Position numbers and translations under genes: made by a program
Source of the DNA: UBA9659 sp965208605
GTDB taxonomy: Bacteria > Pseudomonadota > Gammaproteobacteria > Pseudomonadales > Azotimanducaceae
Assembly (NCBI GenBank): GCA_965208605.1
Contig: OZ242345.1
Coordinates: 434,001 to 498,000, forward strand
Length of the DNA: 64,000 nt
Direction of reading: 5' to 3'
The notes under the pieces: generated by a model
The model's database searches: none
The model's input: the letters and a program-made list of their open reading frames with translations, nothing else
What the model was told of the DNA's origin: nothing
Part shown: piece by piece, positions 43,395-52,097 of the stretch
How the letters are laid out: each line of letters opens with the position of its first letter
Position numbering within the stretch: position 1 is the stretch's first letter

Positions 43395-44304
43395 TTGACG
43401 CACGCATTGCTGCCCGACCTAGCATGGCAGCACCTCTCACGCCGCTTGAATCACCGAATTGCGGGGGCACCACCGGGGCAACCCGGAATCCTGGAATAAT
43501 GTGCTGCTCAACGGCGTCCGCCAACCGCTCAAAAATTTCGTCTATTTTTGATAGACCGCCGCCGATGACGAGGATATCGGGGTCAAAAATGTGAAGCAGC
43601 TGCGCGACATATAGGCCCAGACAATCGAGATAGGCGGAAAATGTCTTACTCGCCGTTGCGTCTCGTTGTCGTACACCGTCGACAATATCGATAACGTTTT
43701 TGAAGCTTCCTCCAAAGTGCCGTGCCATCCATAGCAAACCCGGGCCCGACATATACGGCTCAACGCAACCCATGGCGCCGCAGCCACACTTTAGAAGCGG
43801 GAAATTGTACCGTTGCAACGTCAACGCGGCCATCGGAACGTGCCCGAATTCGCCGGCCAGACCGTTGGCACCGCGCACCAACCGACCGGCGATACTCTGA
43901 TTGCCCGCAAGGCCGGTGCCTAGTACAAGACCAAGGACGTTATGTACACCGTCGCCGGCACCGCCGTTGGCTTCGGAGAAGACGAAATTCTTGGTGTCGT
44001 TGTCCATGGTAACTTGTCGCAACAGTTTCTCGGACAGATCGGCACCCACCGACCGACCGTTGATACACCGTACATTACCCGAAACACATTCACCATTTTC
44101 ATCGATAAACCCCGGTACGCCGACGCCAACCGAGCCTTTATGGCCGAGTCGAGAGTCGGCCTCAGCGACCATTGCTTCGACCGCAGATAGAAAGTCAAGA
44201 TAGTTTTCCGTAGGCGTTGGCGTGCGCCATGAATCCTGCAATTCAAGCGCATCGTTGAAGATTGCCAGCTCCATCTTGGTGCCACCAATATCCAAACCAA
44301 TCAT
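43387..44304 (-). CDS. ROK family amino-sugar kinase
   Basis: The protein begins MIGLDIGGTKMELAIF with the phosphate-binding DIGGTK motif and has 305 residues from the ATG at 44304, which sits 2 bp after the agaS stop. ROK features are LGLVLGTGLAGN, the GEFGHVPM segment, and the zinc-binding CGCGAMGCVEPYMSGPGL. N-acetylglucosamine or N-acetylgalactosamine is the likely substrate, given the flanking agaS and nagA genes. A longer open frame to 44466 is not supported, as it would add 54 residues of agaS antisense-frame sequence. Confidence 0.88.
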   Translation of the reverse strand: MIGLDIGGTKMELAIFNDALELQDSWRTPTPTENYLDFLSAVEAMVAEADSRLGHKGSVGVGVPGFIDENGECVSGNVRCINGRSVGADLSEKLLRQVTMDNDTKNFVFSEANGGAGDGVHNVLGLVLGTGLAGNQSIAGRLVRGANGLAGEFGHVPMAALTLQRYNFPLLKCGCGAMGCVEPYMSGPGLLWMARHFGGSFKNVIDIVDGVRQRDATASKTFSAYLDCLGLYVAQLLHIFDPDILVIGGGLSKIDEIFERLADAVEQHIIPGFRVAPVVPPQFGDSSGVRGAAMLGRAAMRASNA

Positions 44305-44306
44305 AG

Positions 44307-45482
44307 CTAGATGCTCGCCACTTTCTCGGTGAATTCTGGATCTATATCGGCTGAGTAATCGTAAATGGTTACCCCTTTCACCACACGATTGACTTCTCCC
44401 GTTGGACAAGGATTGTCCGCCGTAATATTGAAAGCCAACGCGCTGAAAAATGCGAACATCTGACAATAGACGAGGTACGGCAGTGCCACCCAGAACTCAT
44501 CGAGTTGTTCACCGCCACCATCGATTTGCAAAGCTTTTGGAGACAATTCCAGGATACGTTCCCGAGGGAAGTCGCGATGAAGTTCGGACAGTAGATCATG
44601 CTCGTACTGTGCAGTGTATGGATTCTGCGATTGTAAATGAACGACAAGCGTATCGTCGTTCAATATGGACTTGGGCCCGTGCCGAAACCCCAGGGGGGTG
44701 TCAAAAATCGGTGCAATATGACCGGCGCTGAGCTCGAGCACCTTTAATGTCACCTCATGCGCGATACCGTAAAGACAGCCCGCCCCGAGCACAACCAATC
44801 GCCCTCGCTTGCGACCGGCAAGAGCTTTCACCTGCTTCGCTTGCCCCTCAATCAATTGTTCTGCGGCGGCGGCAGCAAGCGCGACCTGATTGTTGACCGG
44901 CACGAAAATCGCCGCGCATGCAACCAGCATGGATGTGAAACTGCTGGTCATTGCAAAGCCACGATCATTGCTTCGTTCCGGCATAAGAAGACAGAGCGTC
45001 TTCGCATCGCCCTGCCCGGACTCCGCAAGGTAGCCATCTGGATTGCAGGTCAGTATGAGATGATAGCAATGTGTTAGCATCTGGTCCGCGAGTTTGACGC
45101 TGGCGACACTCTCCGGACTGTCACCGGAGCGCGCAAAAGAGATCATTAGTGTCGGCAGGTCCTCGGCGAAACACTTCCCTGGGTCTCCCACTATGTCGGT
45201 TGTGCTCAATGAATCAACCCGCCGCCTTAACTGTTCACTCAGCCAAGGCGAGAGGGTTTCACCAACAAAAGATGAGGTACCCGCACCGGACATTACGATT
45301 CGTAATCGCGCATCACCGAGCAGTGGCACAAGCCAGCGCTCAATTGAATGTCGCTGTTTCTCAATGCCTTTCAGAGCCTCCAGCCAGACCGCTGGCTGTT
45401 GTGAAATTTCTTGCGCCGTCCAGAAACTTCCGCTCGCCCTCAAGTCGTCAATGGCACATTCCAGTATTTGTTCCGTCACCAT
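44307..45482 (-). CDS. agaS: AgaS-type amino-sugar-phosphate isomerase/deaminase (SIS domains)
   Basis: AgaS deaminates and isomerises galactosamine 6-phosphate to tagatose 6-phosphate. The 391-residue protein has two SIS domains: IVMSGAGTSSFVGETLSPWL near residue 60, with ISFARSGDSPESVASVKLAD after it, and VVLGAGCLYGIAHEVTLKVLEL near residue 230. GFRHGPKSILNDDTLVVHL is the AgaS hallmark. It is the second gene of the operon, 16 bp after rpiR. Tagatose-6-P kinase and aldolase genes are not in the window. Confidence 0.88.
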   Translation of the reverse strand: MVTEQILECAIDDLRASGSFWTAQEISQQPAVWLEALKGIEKQRHSIERWLVPLLGDARLRIVMSGAGTSSFVGETLSPWLSEQLRRRVDSLSTTDIVGDPGKCFAEDLPTLMISFARSGDSPESVASVKLADQMLTHCYHLILTCNPDGYLAESGQGDAKTLCLLMPERSNDRGFAMTSSFTSMLVACAAIFVPVNNQVALAAAAAEQLIEGQAKQVKALAGRKRGRLVVLGAGCLYGIAHEVTLKVLELSAGHIAPIFDTPLGFRHGPKSILNDDTLVVHLQSQNPYTAQYEHDLLSELHRDFPRERILELSPKALQIDGGGEQLDEFWVALPYLVYCQMFAFFSALAFNITADNPCPTGEVNRVVKGVTIYDYSADIDPEFTEKVASI

Positions 45483-45498
45483 GATTCACTTTCTATTA

Positions 45499-46395
45499 TT
45501 ATTCGGCCCAACAAGCATCAGCATAGCACTTCGTCACCTGCATGATATGGTGTCGAATCAGTGCTGTCGGCTCTGCAGCCAACTTTCCTGAGCGGAGCGC
45601 CTGATACTGCGGTGGCATGAACATGCCGAGCAAGGGCAAGGGGATTGTGGTTGCGGTCGGTTTGAAAATGTAATCGTCCTCGCGGATTTTGAAGGGCAGG
45701 TTGACCTGGGCGACCTTGGCAAGCGGTGTCTTGGCGCGCGTTATAGAGACTACTGAGGCGCCGTATTGAGCAGCAATCTCTACCGCTTCGCATACGTCAG
45801 GGCTGCTGCCACTCATTGAGATTCCGATCACCAGGTCTTTCTTCTTTATCGTTGAAGCTGTCATACGCATTAACAATGGATCGGAATAGGCCGTTGCGGC
45901 CACACCTAGCCTAAAGAGCCGATACTGTAGTTCAATAGCCATGATCGTGCTGGAGCCGCCGACACCGAAAATTAAAACTTGATTTGCAGTCGCAAACAAT
46001 TCAAGGCATTTGTCCAGCATCTTTTGGGTGATGAGATTTGCGTTGAGTGTCAGCGATTGGTGAATGGACTCATAAACACCGTTAATTCCAGTTGGCTTAG
46101 GTGGAGCGTCCGTTAGAAATCGCTCGCCCACCGCGACCGACTTCGCGAGCTGCATTTTTAGGTCGCGTACATTATGGCAACCCAGCGATTTCGCCAGACG
46201 CGTGACTGTTGCATCACTGACATCCGCTTTGGCGGACAACTCTGAAATGCTGGCGCGGGATGCGAAGTCAAGATTGTCAAGAATCGTTTGTGCAATCTTC
46301 TGCTCCGCCTTTCGCAACTGTGAAAAGGTCTCGGTGATTTTGGCAACAATGTCAATCTGATAAGTCAATTTCTGCCTCAGATGTTTTTGCCGCAA
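45499..46395 (-). CDS. MurR/RpiR family transcriptional regulator
   Basis: This 298-residue regulator has an RpiR helix-turn-helix (ASISELSAKADVSDATVTRLAKSLG, about residues 48-75) and a C-terminal SIS domain (VLIFGVGGSSTIMAIELQYR, and LVIGISMSGSSPDVCEAVEIA) that should bind a phosphosugar. It heads the amino-sugar operon and probably controls it and the divergent PLP-enzyme gene in response to GalNAc- or GlcNAc-derived phosphates. Confidence 0.9.
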   Translation of the reverse strand: MRQKHLRQKLTYQIDIVAKITETFSQLRKAEQKIAQTILDNLDFASRASISELSAKADVSDATVTRLAKSLGCHNVRDLKMQLAKSVAVGERFLTDAPPKPTGINGVYESIHQSLTLNANLITQKMLDKCLELFATANQVLIFGVGGSSTIMAIELQYRLFRLGVAATAYSDPLLMRMTASTIKKKDLVIGISMSGSSPDVCEAVEIAAQYGASVVSITRAKTPLAKVAQVNLPFKIREDDYIFKPTATTIPLPLLGMFMPPQYQALRSGKLAAEPTALIRHHIMQVTKCYADACWAE

Positions 46396-46457
46396 AGCAT
46401 ACTGCTTCAGTCGCCATGCGGGAAGGCTGTTTGATATAATCTAAGCATATAAAATAT

Positions 46458-46476
46458 TGTGATAATTACTTTCACA
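46458..46476. promoter_or_regulatory. Candidate operator palindrome
   Basis: TGTGATAATTACTTTCACA has five-base inverted arms (TGTGA/TCACA) around nine bases and lies in the AT-rich divergent region between the rpiR-type gene and the PLP enzyme. The spacing is wrong for CRP. It may be the RpiR operator, but only one copy is seen. Confidence 0.3.
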
Positions 46477-46541
46477 TTGACTTCTCAGATTGACTTCTCA
46501 GATTGGCTTGTCAGATTGACTTCTCAGAATTGACTTCTCAG
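46476..46541. repeat. Five 13-bp tandem repeats in the divergent promoter region
   Basis: ATTGACTTCTCAG is repeated five times (one copy with two changes, one extra A before the last), starting exactly at the end of the candidate operator. Copy-number change would alter the spacing between operator and the PLP-enzyme gene by 13 bp steps. Confidence 0.92.
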
Positions 46542-46660
46542 AGTACGCGCCCCTATCCTAGCAGTGCGCGCCGGGTTGCTCTTGGACCGGTGCGACCCCA
46601 AGATTGGCGCGCATAGAGACTGAACCCATTGCATCACTTTTTAATAGGACGATATCCTTA

Positions 46661-47875
46661 ATGACGGACCCTGCGAATTCAGCTCCATTGGACGTTTCCG
46701 CGGTGCCTCAAAACATCCTATCGGGAGACCTCCTTCTGCCCGCAGCAATCATCTCCCTGACTAAGCTCAATTCGAATATTGCGTGGATGCAAAGCTTTGC
46801 CGACGATAACGGTGTACTCCTGTCGCCGCATGGCAAGACCACTATGTGTCCGGCCATATTCAATAAACAAACCGACGCCGGTGCCTGGGCAATGACCCTA
46901 GCGACATCTGCCCAGGTAGCCGCGGCGGCGAATCACGGTGCAACGCGCGTCATTCTTGCCAACCAACTGGTTGGCGCGGGAAACATGTCGGTCGTTTCCG
47001 AACACCTGGACACTATAGAGTTCTATTGCATCGTTGACTCAATTGACAATGTCCATGAGCTTGCTGAGTTCTTCCAAAAAAGGAAGCAACAAATTCGAGT
47101 GCTGATTGAGGTCGGTATTAGTCAAGGGCGGACCGGTTGCCGAACCGCGTCTGAAGTGACCGCGCTGGCAAGTGCCATCGCCGAATATGACAGCTTGTTG
47201 CTTGCCGGCATAGAAGTCTATGAAGGCATCCTGCACGGTGATAACGCCGAGCTTGAGGTCATCACACTGCTCGGCAAGGTGCTCGACATTACCCAGTTGC
47301 TAATTGATGACGGTGCTTTCGAGCTTGACAAGATTCTACTGAGCGGGGCGGGCTCGGCCTGGTATGACTTGGTCACCAAACACTTCAAGGCGTCGGCACT
47401 CCCGGATAGCGTAATGCCAATCATCCGGCCTGGCTCCTATGTGATTCACGACACCGGCATGTGCAATGCTTTTCAAGATGCGGTCTTGAAGCGAAGCGAA
47501 GCGGCCGGACATAGACCCGGGCGGCTGCAGAACTGCTTGGAGGTCTTGGCCTACGTTCAATCAATTCCAGAACCGGGGCTTGCCATCATTGCCATGGGAA
47601 AGCGCGATATCGGCTTCTCAGACGGACTCCCCTCCCCCGAATGGCATTTCAGAATCGGCAGTGAAAAACCCAATATCGCGCCGGCGCATTGGGAGGTGTT
47701 TGAACTCATGGATCAACACACATTCATGCGTATAAATGCTGCTGACAATATCAAAGTCGGGGACATGCTCGCATTCAGCGCATCACATCCCTGCCTCACT
47801 TGCGATAAGTGGCGGGAGTTTGTCGTGGTTGACGATGCACTTAATGTGATTGATCGATGGCCGACGTTTTTTTAA
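46661..47875 (+). CDS. PLP-dependent amino acid deaminase/D-threonine aldolase-like enzyme
   Basis: The fold is alanine-racemase-like with a D-serine-dehydratase-like C-terminal domain. The PLP lysine is in LLSPHGKTTMCPAIF near residue 56, and the C-terminal zinc pair is in SASHPCLTCDKW near residue 385 (His-x-Cys), as in D-serine dehydratase and D-threonine aldolase. A D-amino acid substrate is expected; the product could be a keto acid and ammonia, or an aldehyde. The ATG at 46661 is preferred to an upstream TTG at 46604 because AGGACG precedes it. The gene is divergent from the amino-sugar operon. Confidence 0.85.
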   Translation: MTDPANSAPLDVSAVPQNILSGDLLLPAAIISLTKLNSNIAWMQSFADDNGVLLSPHGKTTMCPAIFNKQTDAGAWAMTLATSAQVAAAANHGATRVILANQLVGAGNMSVVSEHLDTIEFYCIVDSIDNVHELAEFFQKRKQQIRVLIEVGISQGRTGCRTASEVTALASAIAEYDSLLLAGIEVYEGILHGDNAELEVITLLGKVLDITQLLIDDGAFELDKILLSGAGSAWYDLVTKHFKASALPDSVMPIIRPGSYVIHDTGMCNAFQDAVLKRSEAAGHRPGRLQNCLEVLAYVQSIPEPGLAIIAMGKRDIGFSDGLPSPEWHFRIGSEKPNIAPAHWEVFELMDQHTFMRINAADNIKVGDMLAFSASHPCLTCDKWREFVVVDDALNVIDRWPTFF

Positions 47876-47891
47876 CGACATACATTCGCAC

Positions 47892-47909
47892 CGGGGATTA
47901 CATTCCCCG
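47892..47909 (+). terminator. Weak terminator-like hairpin
   Basis: CGGGGA, loop TTACAT, TCCCCG, then TACTTTACT, 17 bp after the stop of the PLP enzyme. The stem is good but the T tract is poor. Confidence 0.4.
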
Positions 47910-48002
47910 TACTTTACTGGGCAAGCTGTCGCTCTAGGCAGTATACTCTGCACTCCCAACCCGGCTACTCTATACTGAGCCTGAACAAAAAGGAGATACC
48001 CC

Positions 48003-48377
48003 ATGCAATGCCCCAAATGTGATGCGGCGATGGAAGAAGTGACCTACGGCAAAGATATGACGATAGACCGCTGTACCAGCTGCAAAGGCATCTGGTTCGA
48101 CCTCGGTGAAGCAGAAATGCTCAAATCCAAATGGATGTCCGAGTTTATTGATAGTGGCGACCCGGTCATCGGCAAGGAATACAACAAGGTGGTGGACATT
48201 AATTGCCCTATCTGCGCTAAGGCAATGGACAAAATTGCTGACCCGACTCAACCGCACATCTGGTACGAAGTATGCCCGGAACATGGCATGTATTTTGATG
48301 CTGGAGAATTCACCGATTACAAATACGAGACCCTGATGGACAAGGTCCGGGATCTCATCAAGGGACGGCGTAAATAA
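48003..48377 (+). CDS. Zinc-ribbon (zf-TFIIB type) protein
   Basis: The 124-residue protein is a tandem of two related units. The first has MQCPKCDAAMEEV and RCTSCKGIWFDLGEAEML; the second has INCPICAKAMDKI and VCPEHGMYFDAGEF. Each has two Cys pairs (Cys-x2-Cys, the last as Cys-x2-His) for one zinc ion. Such proteins are widespread and uncharacterised. GGAGATACCCC precedes the ATG. It stands alone between the PLP enzyme and xthA. Confidence 0.8.
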   Translation: MQCPKCDAAMEEVTYGKDMTIDRCTSCKGIWFDLGEAEMLKSKWMSEFIDSGDPVIGKEYNKVVDINCPICAKAMDKIADPTQPHIWYEVCPEHGMYFDAGEFTDYKYETLMDKVRDLIKGRRK

Positions 48378-48458
48378 AGCGCAAATAAAGCGTTACGCCT
48401 TGAGACATCCCTGTAAATGCTTCCTTTGATTAACACGCCTGGCTGAGACCCAATACAG

Positions 48459-49280
48459 ATGAAAATCATTTCATTTAATGTCAATAGCATTCGCGCTCGC
48501 TTACATCAGCTTGAAGCGGTTATAGCCAAACATCAGCCAGACTTTATTGGCTTGCAGGAAACAAAAGCCACTGATGAAGATTTTCCTCTGGAGCAGATTG
48601 AAGCCTTGGGTTATCAAGCGGCTTTTCATGGGCAAAAGACACACTACGGCGTCGCCCTCCTCTACAAGACCACCCCGGTGCAGATAGTCAAAGGGTTTGC
48701 CGAGGATACGCCCGATAGCCAGAAGCGGCTGCTCAGCGGTACCTTCAACACCGGCTCCGGGCAACCTTTTACTATCATCAATGGTTACTTCCCTCAGGGT
48801 GAAAATCGAAGTCACCCGCTCAAATTCCCCGCTAAGCAAAAATTCTATGCCGACCTGTTGCAGCACCTGGGCAACAATCATTCACCCGAAGAGCTGCTCT
48901 GGATCATTGGGGATATGAATATTGCCCCGGTTGATCAAGATATCGGCATAGGTGAGAGCAACATGAAAAGATGGCTGAAGGAAGGTAAAACCTGCTTCTT
49001 GCCCGAAGAAAGAGAATGGCTTTCTCAATTGACCCGCTGGGGTTTGCATGATGTTTATCGGCACCACTATCCAGAGGTGAACGACATCTATAGCTGGTTT
49101 GATTATCGGAGCCGCGGTTTTGATGATACGCCGAGACGAGGGCTACGTATTGATCTGCTCCTGGCATCAGATGCCGCCCTCGCCCTCAGCAATGATAGCG
49201 GGATAGACTACGAGATTCGCGCTATGGACCGACCCTCGGACCACTGCCCGGTCTGGGCAGAAGTGAATATTGACTGCTAA
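48459..49280 (+). CDS. xthA: Exodeoxyribonuclease III
   Basis: XthA is the AP endonuclease and 3'-to-5' exonuclease of base excision repair. ISFNVNSIRARLHQLEAVI, the metal Glu in FIGLQETKATDEDFP, VINGYFPQGENR, the IGDMNIAPVDQDIG loop, DIYSWFDYRSRGF and the final DRPSDHCPVWAEV with the catalytic Asp-His pair are all present. The length of 273 is normal. Its stop overlaps the stop of convergent pyrF by 4 bp. Confidence 0.95.
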   Translation: MKIISFNVNSIRARLHQLEAVIAKHQPDFIGLQETKATDEDFPLEQIEALGYQAAFHGQKTHYGVALLYKTTPVQIVKGFAEDTPDSQKRLLSGTFNTGSGQPFTIINGYFPQGENRSHPLKFPAKQKFYADLLQHLGNNHSPEELLWIIGDMNIAPVDQDIGIGESNMKRWLKEGKTCFLPEEREWLSQLTRWGLHDVYRHHYPEVNDIYSWFDYRSRGFDDTPRRGLRIDLLLASDAALALSNDSGIDYEIRAMDRPSDHCPVWAEVNIDC

Positions 49281-50200
49281 TCATCCGGGGACCCGGCGGG
49301 GACATACCTATTGAGTTGCTCCCGGGTCTTGATGGCGGCTGCTCTTGATTTTTCGGCGAAGTCTTTTCCCCTTCCCGCATAAATAATGGCACGCGAGGAG
49401 GATACCAGCAGGCCACCGCCCTGCCCGGCTCGCATGAGGCTTTTGATGTCAGCCCCCTGGGCACCAACACCGGGCAAGAGTAGCGTCATGCCACCACAGA
49501 GGGCTCGCACCTGGCTGACTTCCTCGGGATAGGTAGCACCGACTACCAGCCCTATATTGCCCGATTGGTTCCACTCGCCGGCCGCCTTAATGGCAATATG
49601 TTCGTAGAGCCTTTGACCATCCGCGAGTCTCAAGTCTTGTAGGTCGGCGCTGCCCGGATTTGAGGTATGGCAAAGGATGAAAATGCCCTTGTCTGCATAA
49701 TCAAGAAAGGGCTGCATGGCGTCCAAGCCAAGAAAGGGATTGATGGTCACCGCATCCGCCTGATAACGGCCGAAGACTTCAGTAGCATAGTGCGCGGCGC
49801 TACTACTAATGTCGCCGCGTTTGGCATCAAGCAACACCAGCACCTCCTTGTGCTTGATATATTCAACAATCGCCTGCAACTCAGCTTCCGCCGCCAGGGC
49901 CGCAAAGTGCGCGATCTGGGGTTTATAGCAACACACCAGATCACAGGTGGCGTCAATAATGGCTTTGCTGAACTCGTAGATGGGGCGAGCCCCCTGCTGG
50001 ATAGCCGCGGGCATCTGTGCCAGATCCGGGTCCAGCCCGATGCACAGTCTCGTTTGTTTGGCCGCTTGCGTCTTCGCCAGCTGCTGGAAGAATGGACTCA
50101 TGCGGTCTGCTTCGGCAACTGCTGAGTGCCGCTTGGCAAAACTTTTATCACAACTATTGTCACACCTCTTAGCAAAACTTTTATCACAACTATTGTCCAA
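49277..50200 (-). CDS. pyrF: Orotidine 5'-phosphate decarboxylase (subfamily 2)
   Basis: PyrF makes UMP in the last step of pyrimidine synthesis. LCIGLDPD near residue 53, the catalytic VLLDAKRGDISSSA (Asp-x-Lys-x2-Asp) near residue 121, TINPFLGLDAMQPFL, FILCHTSNPG and LLLPGVGAQGAD are features of the longer subfamily 2. The first 25 residues are a 12-residue sequence repeated twice (DNSCDKSFAKRC/H), encoded by a 36-bp duplication. Translation may instead start at the ATG at 50101 (MSPFFQQLAK), which would give a normal-length protein of 274 residues. Confidence 0.93.
   Translation of the reverse strand: MDNSCDKSFAKRCDNSCDKSFAKRHSAVAEADRMSPFFQQLAKTQAAKQTRLCIGLDPDLAQMPAAIQQGARPIYEFSKAIIDATCDLVCCYKPQIAHFAALAAEAELQAIVEYIKHKEVLVLLDAKRGDISSSAAHYATEVFGRYQADAVTINPFLGLDAMQPFLDYADKGIFILCHTSNPGSADLQDLRLADGQRLYEHIAIKAAGEWNQSGNIGLVVGATYPEEVSQVRALCGGMTLLLPGVGAQGADIKSLMRAGQGGGLLVSSSRAIIYAGRGKDFAEKSRAAAIKTREQLNRYVPAGSPDD
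50126..50197. repeat. 36-bp tandem duplication at the pyrF start
   Basis: Two nearly identical 36-bp units, containing TGTGATAAAAGTTTTGC on the minus strand, encode a 12-residue repeat or lie in the pyrF leader, depending on the true start. Confidence 0.85.
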
Positions 50201-50258
50201 GTCCTTATAAAAACTGCTATTAAAACTCTTATTAAGAGATGGGGAGACCTAGGCATTA

Positions 50259-50334
50259 TCAACTCTTCTGAATCGTGTCAGTTCTTCTGAATCGTGTCAG
50301 CCCTTCTGAGTCGTGTCAGCCCTTCTGAGGCGTG
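50259..50334. repeat. Four 19-bp tandem repeats across the cysS stop codon
   Basis: CAGTTCTTCTGAATCGTGT-type units occur four times. On the minus strand the array covers the last codons of cysS and its 3' flank, so the stop codon (50297-50299) lies at a repeat boundary. Confidence 0.9.
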
Positions 50335-51688
50335 TTGTGCCGGTGCCGTCCTCCAGCGCGAATCCCAGCTTGGCGATATCTTCCCGTAATTTATCTGCTT
50401 CCTGCCAGTCCTGATTCTTCCTCGCAGCTTCCCGCTGCCGTACCAGTGCACTCACCGCCTCCGGAATATCCAGCGCGGCGGGTCGCCATGCATGAATATC
50501 CAGTGCCAGGATGTCATCCCAAGCCAGCAGGGTTGCCTTCTTGACCGGCTCGGGCTCCTCGGACCTGACCAGTTCCCAAAGCACTGCTAAGGCTCTGGGC
50601 ATGTTGAGGTCATCATTGAGACATTCAGCAAATCGTTGCAGATAAGTTTCCGATGCTTCCCCCGCCTCGCCCCAGGACCAGGCCGCCTGATAGAGTCGTT
50701 GCAGGGCACTCTGGGCAGCATCCAGGTTTTCCCAACTAAAAGACATCTGCGACCGATAGTGCGCGGTAAAACAGAAGTACCGATATACCAGAGGCGCATA
50801 TCCCTTTTCAAGCACCTGCTGCAGGGTGATAAACCCACCAGACGCTTTTGCCATCTTCGCATTATCCATTTGCAAAAAATAACCGTGCATCCAGAAGTTG
50901 GCGAGCCGGGTACCTCGCGATGCCTCTGTTTGGGCGATTTCATTAGTATGGTGAATGGGTATGAGGTCTTCGCCACCACAATGTATATCAAAATAATCTC
51001 CCAGATATTTGACCGCCATGGCCGAACATTCAATATGCCACCCCGGGAAGCCCAGCCCCCATGGACTATCCCATTCCATTTGGCGTTTTTCTGCCTTGGG
51101 AGAAAATTTCCACAAGGCAAAATCAGTCACCCCCCGCCGTTCACCCTGCGCCACCCGGGCACCCGCCTTCAATCCCTCTATATTCAGACGCGCCAGATGC
51201 CCATAGTTATCCAGTTGCTGCGAATCAAAATAGATACCATCAGAGGTTTGATAGGTGTAGCCCTTGTTTTCCAGGTCTTTGATGAAGGCGATTTGTTCTT
51301 CAATGTGCTCGGTCGCCCGACACCAGGTAGCAGGCGATAGGATATTGAGCATAGCGCAGTCTGCCTGAAATGCAGTAGTGTATAAATCCGCCAGTTCCCA
51401 GGCGCTCATGCCAGTTTTTTTAGCGCCGATTTCCATCTTGTCTTCGCCGGTATCGGCATCGGAACTGAGGTGCCCCACATCAGTAATATTCATGATATGA
51501 GTCACCTTATGCCCGTTGGCAACTAGCGTCCGCCTCAGGAGATCCTCAAACAAAAAGGTGCGCAGATTACCAATATGCACGAAGTTATAGACTGTCGGAC
51601 CGCAGGCATAGATGCCCACCTCCCGAGCATTGAGCGGCACAAAAGGCCGGACTTTGCGTTCGTAGGTATCAAATAATCGGAGTGTCAT
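50297..51688 (-). CDS. cysS: Cysteine-tRNA ligase
   Basis: CysS charges tRNA-Cys. The class I HIGH motif is in TVYNFVHIGNLRTFLFED, preceded by the zinc Cys in YACGPTVYN. The other zinc ligands are in GWHIECSAMA and DIHCGGEDLIPIHHTNEIAQ. The signature usually written KMSKS reads KMAKAS here (DNAKMAKASGGF), a variant found in some family members. The last residues are altered by a 19-bp repeat array. The length of 463 residues is standard. Confidence 0.95.
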   Translation of the reverse strand: MTLRLFDTYERKVRPFVPLNAREVGIYACGPTVYNFVHIGNLRTFLFEDLLRRTLVANGHKVTHIMNITDVGHLSSDADTGEDKMEIGAKKTGMSAWELADLYTTAFQADCAMLNILSPATWCRATEHIEEQIAFIKDLENKGYTYQTSDGIYFDSQQLDNYGHLARLNIEGLKAGARVAQGERRGVTDFALWKFSPKAEKRQMEWDSPWGLGFPGWHIECSAMAVKYLGDYFDIHCGGEDLIPIHHTNEIAQTEASRGTRLANFWMHGYFLQMDNAKMAKASGGFITLQQVLEKGYAPLVYRYFCFTAHYRSQMSFSWENLDAAQSALQRLYQAAWSWGEAGEASETYLQRFAECLNDDLNMPRALAVLWELVRSEEPEPVKKATLLAWDDILALDIHAWRPAALDIPEAVSALVRQREAARKNQDWQEADKLREDIAKLGFALEDGTGTTRLRRADTTQKG

Positions 51689-51785
51689 GGCTGTGCTGCA
51701 ATGGTTTTACTGCAATGGTTTTGCTACAAGAGGAGGCTTCATCTGCCCGCATCTTAAACTTATCAAACTTAATCGCAAGGGAGAC

Positions 51786-52045
51786 ACCCCGCGCCGTAAG
51801 CCTCCCTGGGCTTGTTCCGGCTTACATCCAGAGCGACGAACCATCTGGTTGTGTACATGCCTCAGGTGGTTGCCTTTGTTCCTCTGGATTCCCGAGCAAG
51901 CTCGAGAATGACGGCGCGGGGCGCCGTAAGCCGCCAGCAGGAGCAAGGACGCTCCGCCATACCGTCATTCTCGTCACCCAAGTCATCACAGTCGTCGGCT
52001 GTGATGACTTGGGTGACGGGAATCCAGAGGAACAAAAGCACAGTC
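51786..52045. repeat. Compound block of dispersed hairpin elements
   Basis: The 409-bp gap between cysS and the restriction operon is mostly element sequence. In inverted orientation, CAAGCC-GGCTTACATCCAGAGCGACGAACCATC and TTGCCTTTGTTCCTCTGGATTCC appear, then the core hairpin. A second hairpin at 51972-52018 has 22-nt arms (CGTCACCCAAGTCATCACAG start) around GTC, followed by GGGAATCCAGAGGAACAAA. No gene is seen in the gap. Confidence 0.88.
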
Positions 52046-52097
52046 CTACCATCACCACTCTTCCCAATTAAAACCAGAAACATGGATGTTCCAGCTT

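Noticed and set aside
44305..44466. N-terminal extension of the ROK kinase
   Set aside because: The 54 extra residues overlap agaS in another frame; the DIGGTK motif expected at the N-terminus starts right after the ATG at 44304.
46458..46476. CRP binding site
   Set aside because: TGTGA and TCACA are separated by nine bases instead of six, so a CRP dimer would not fit; it is kept only as a weak operator candidate.
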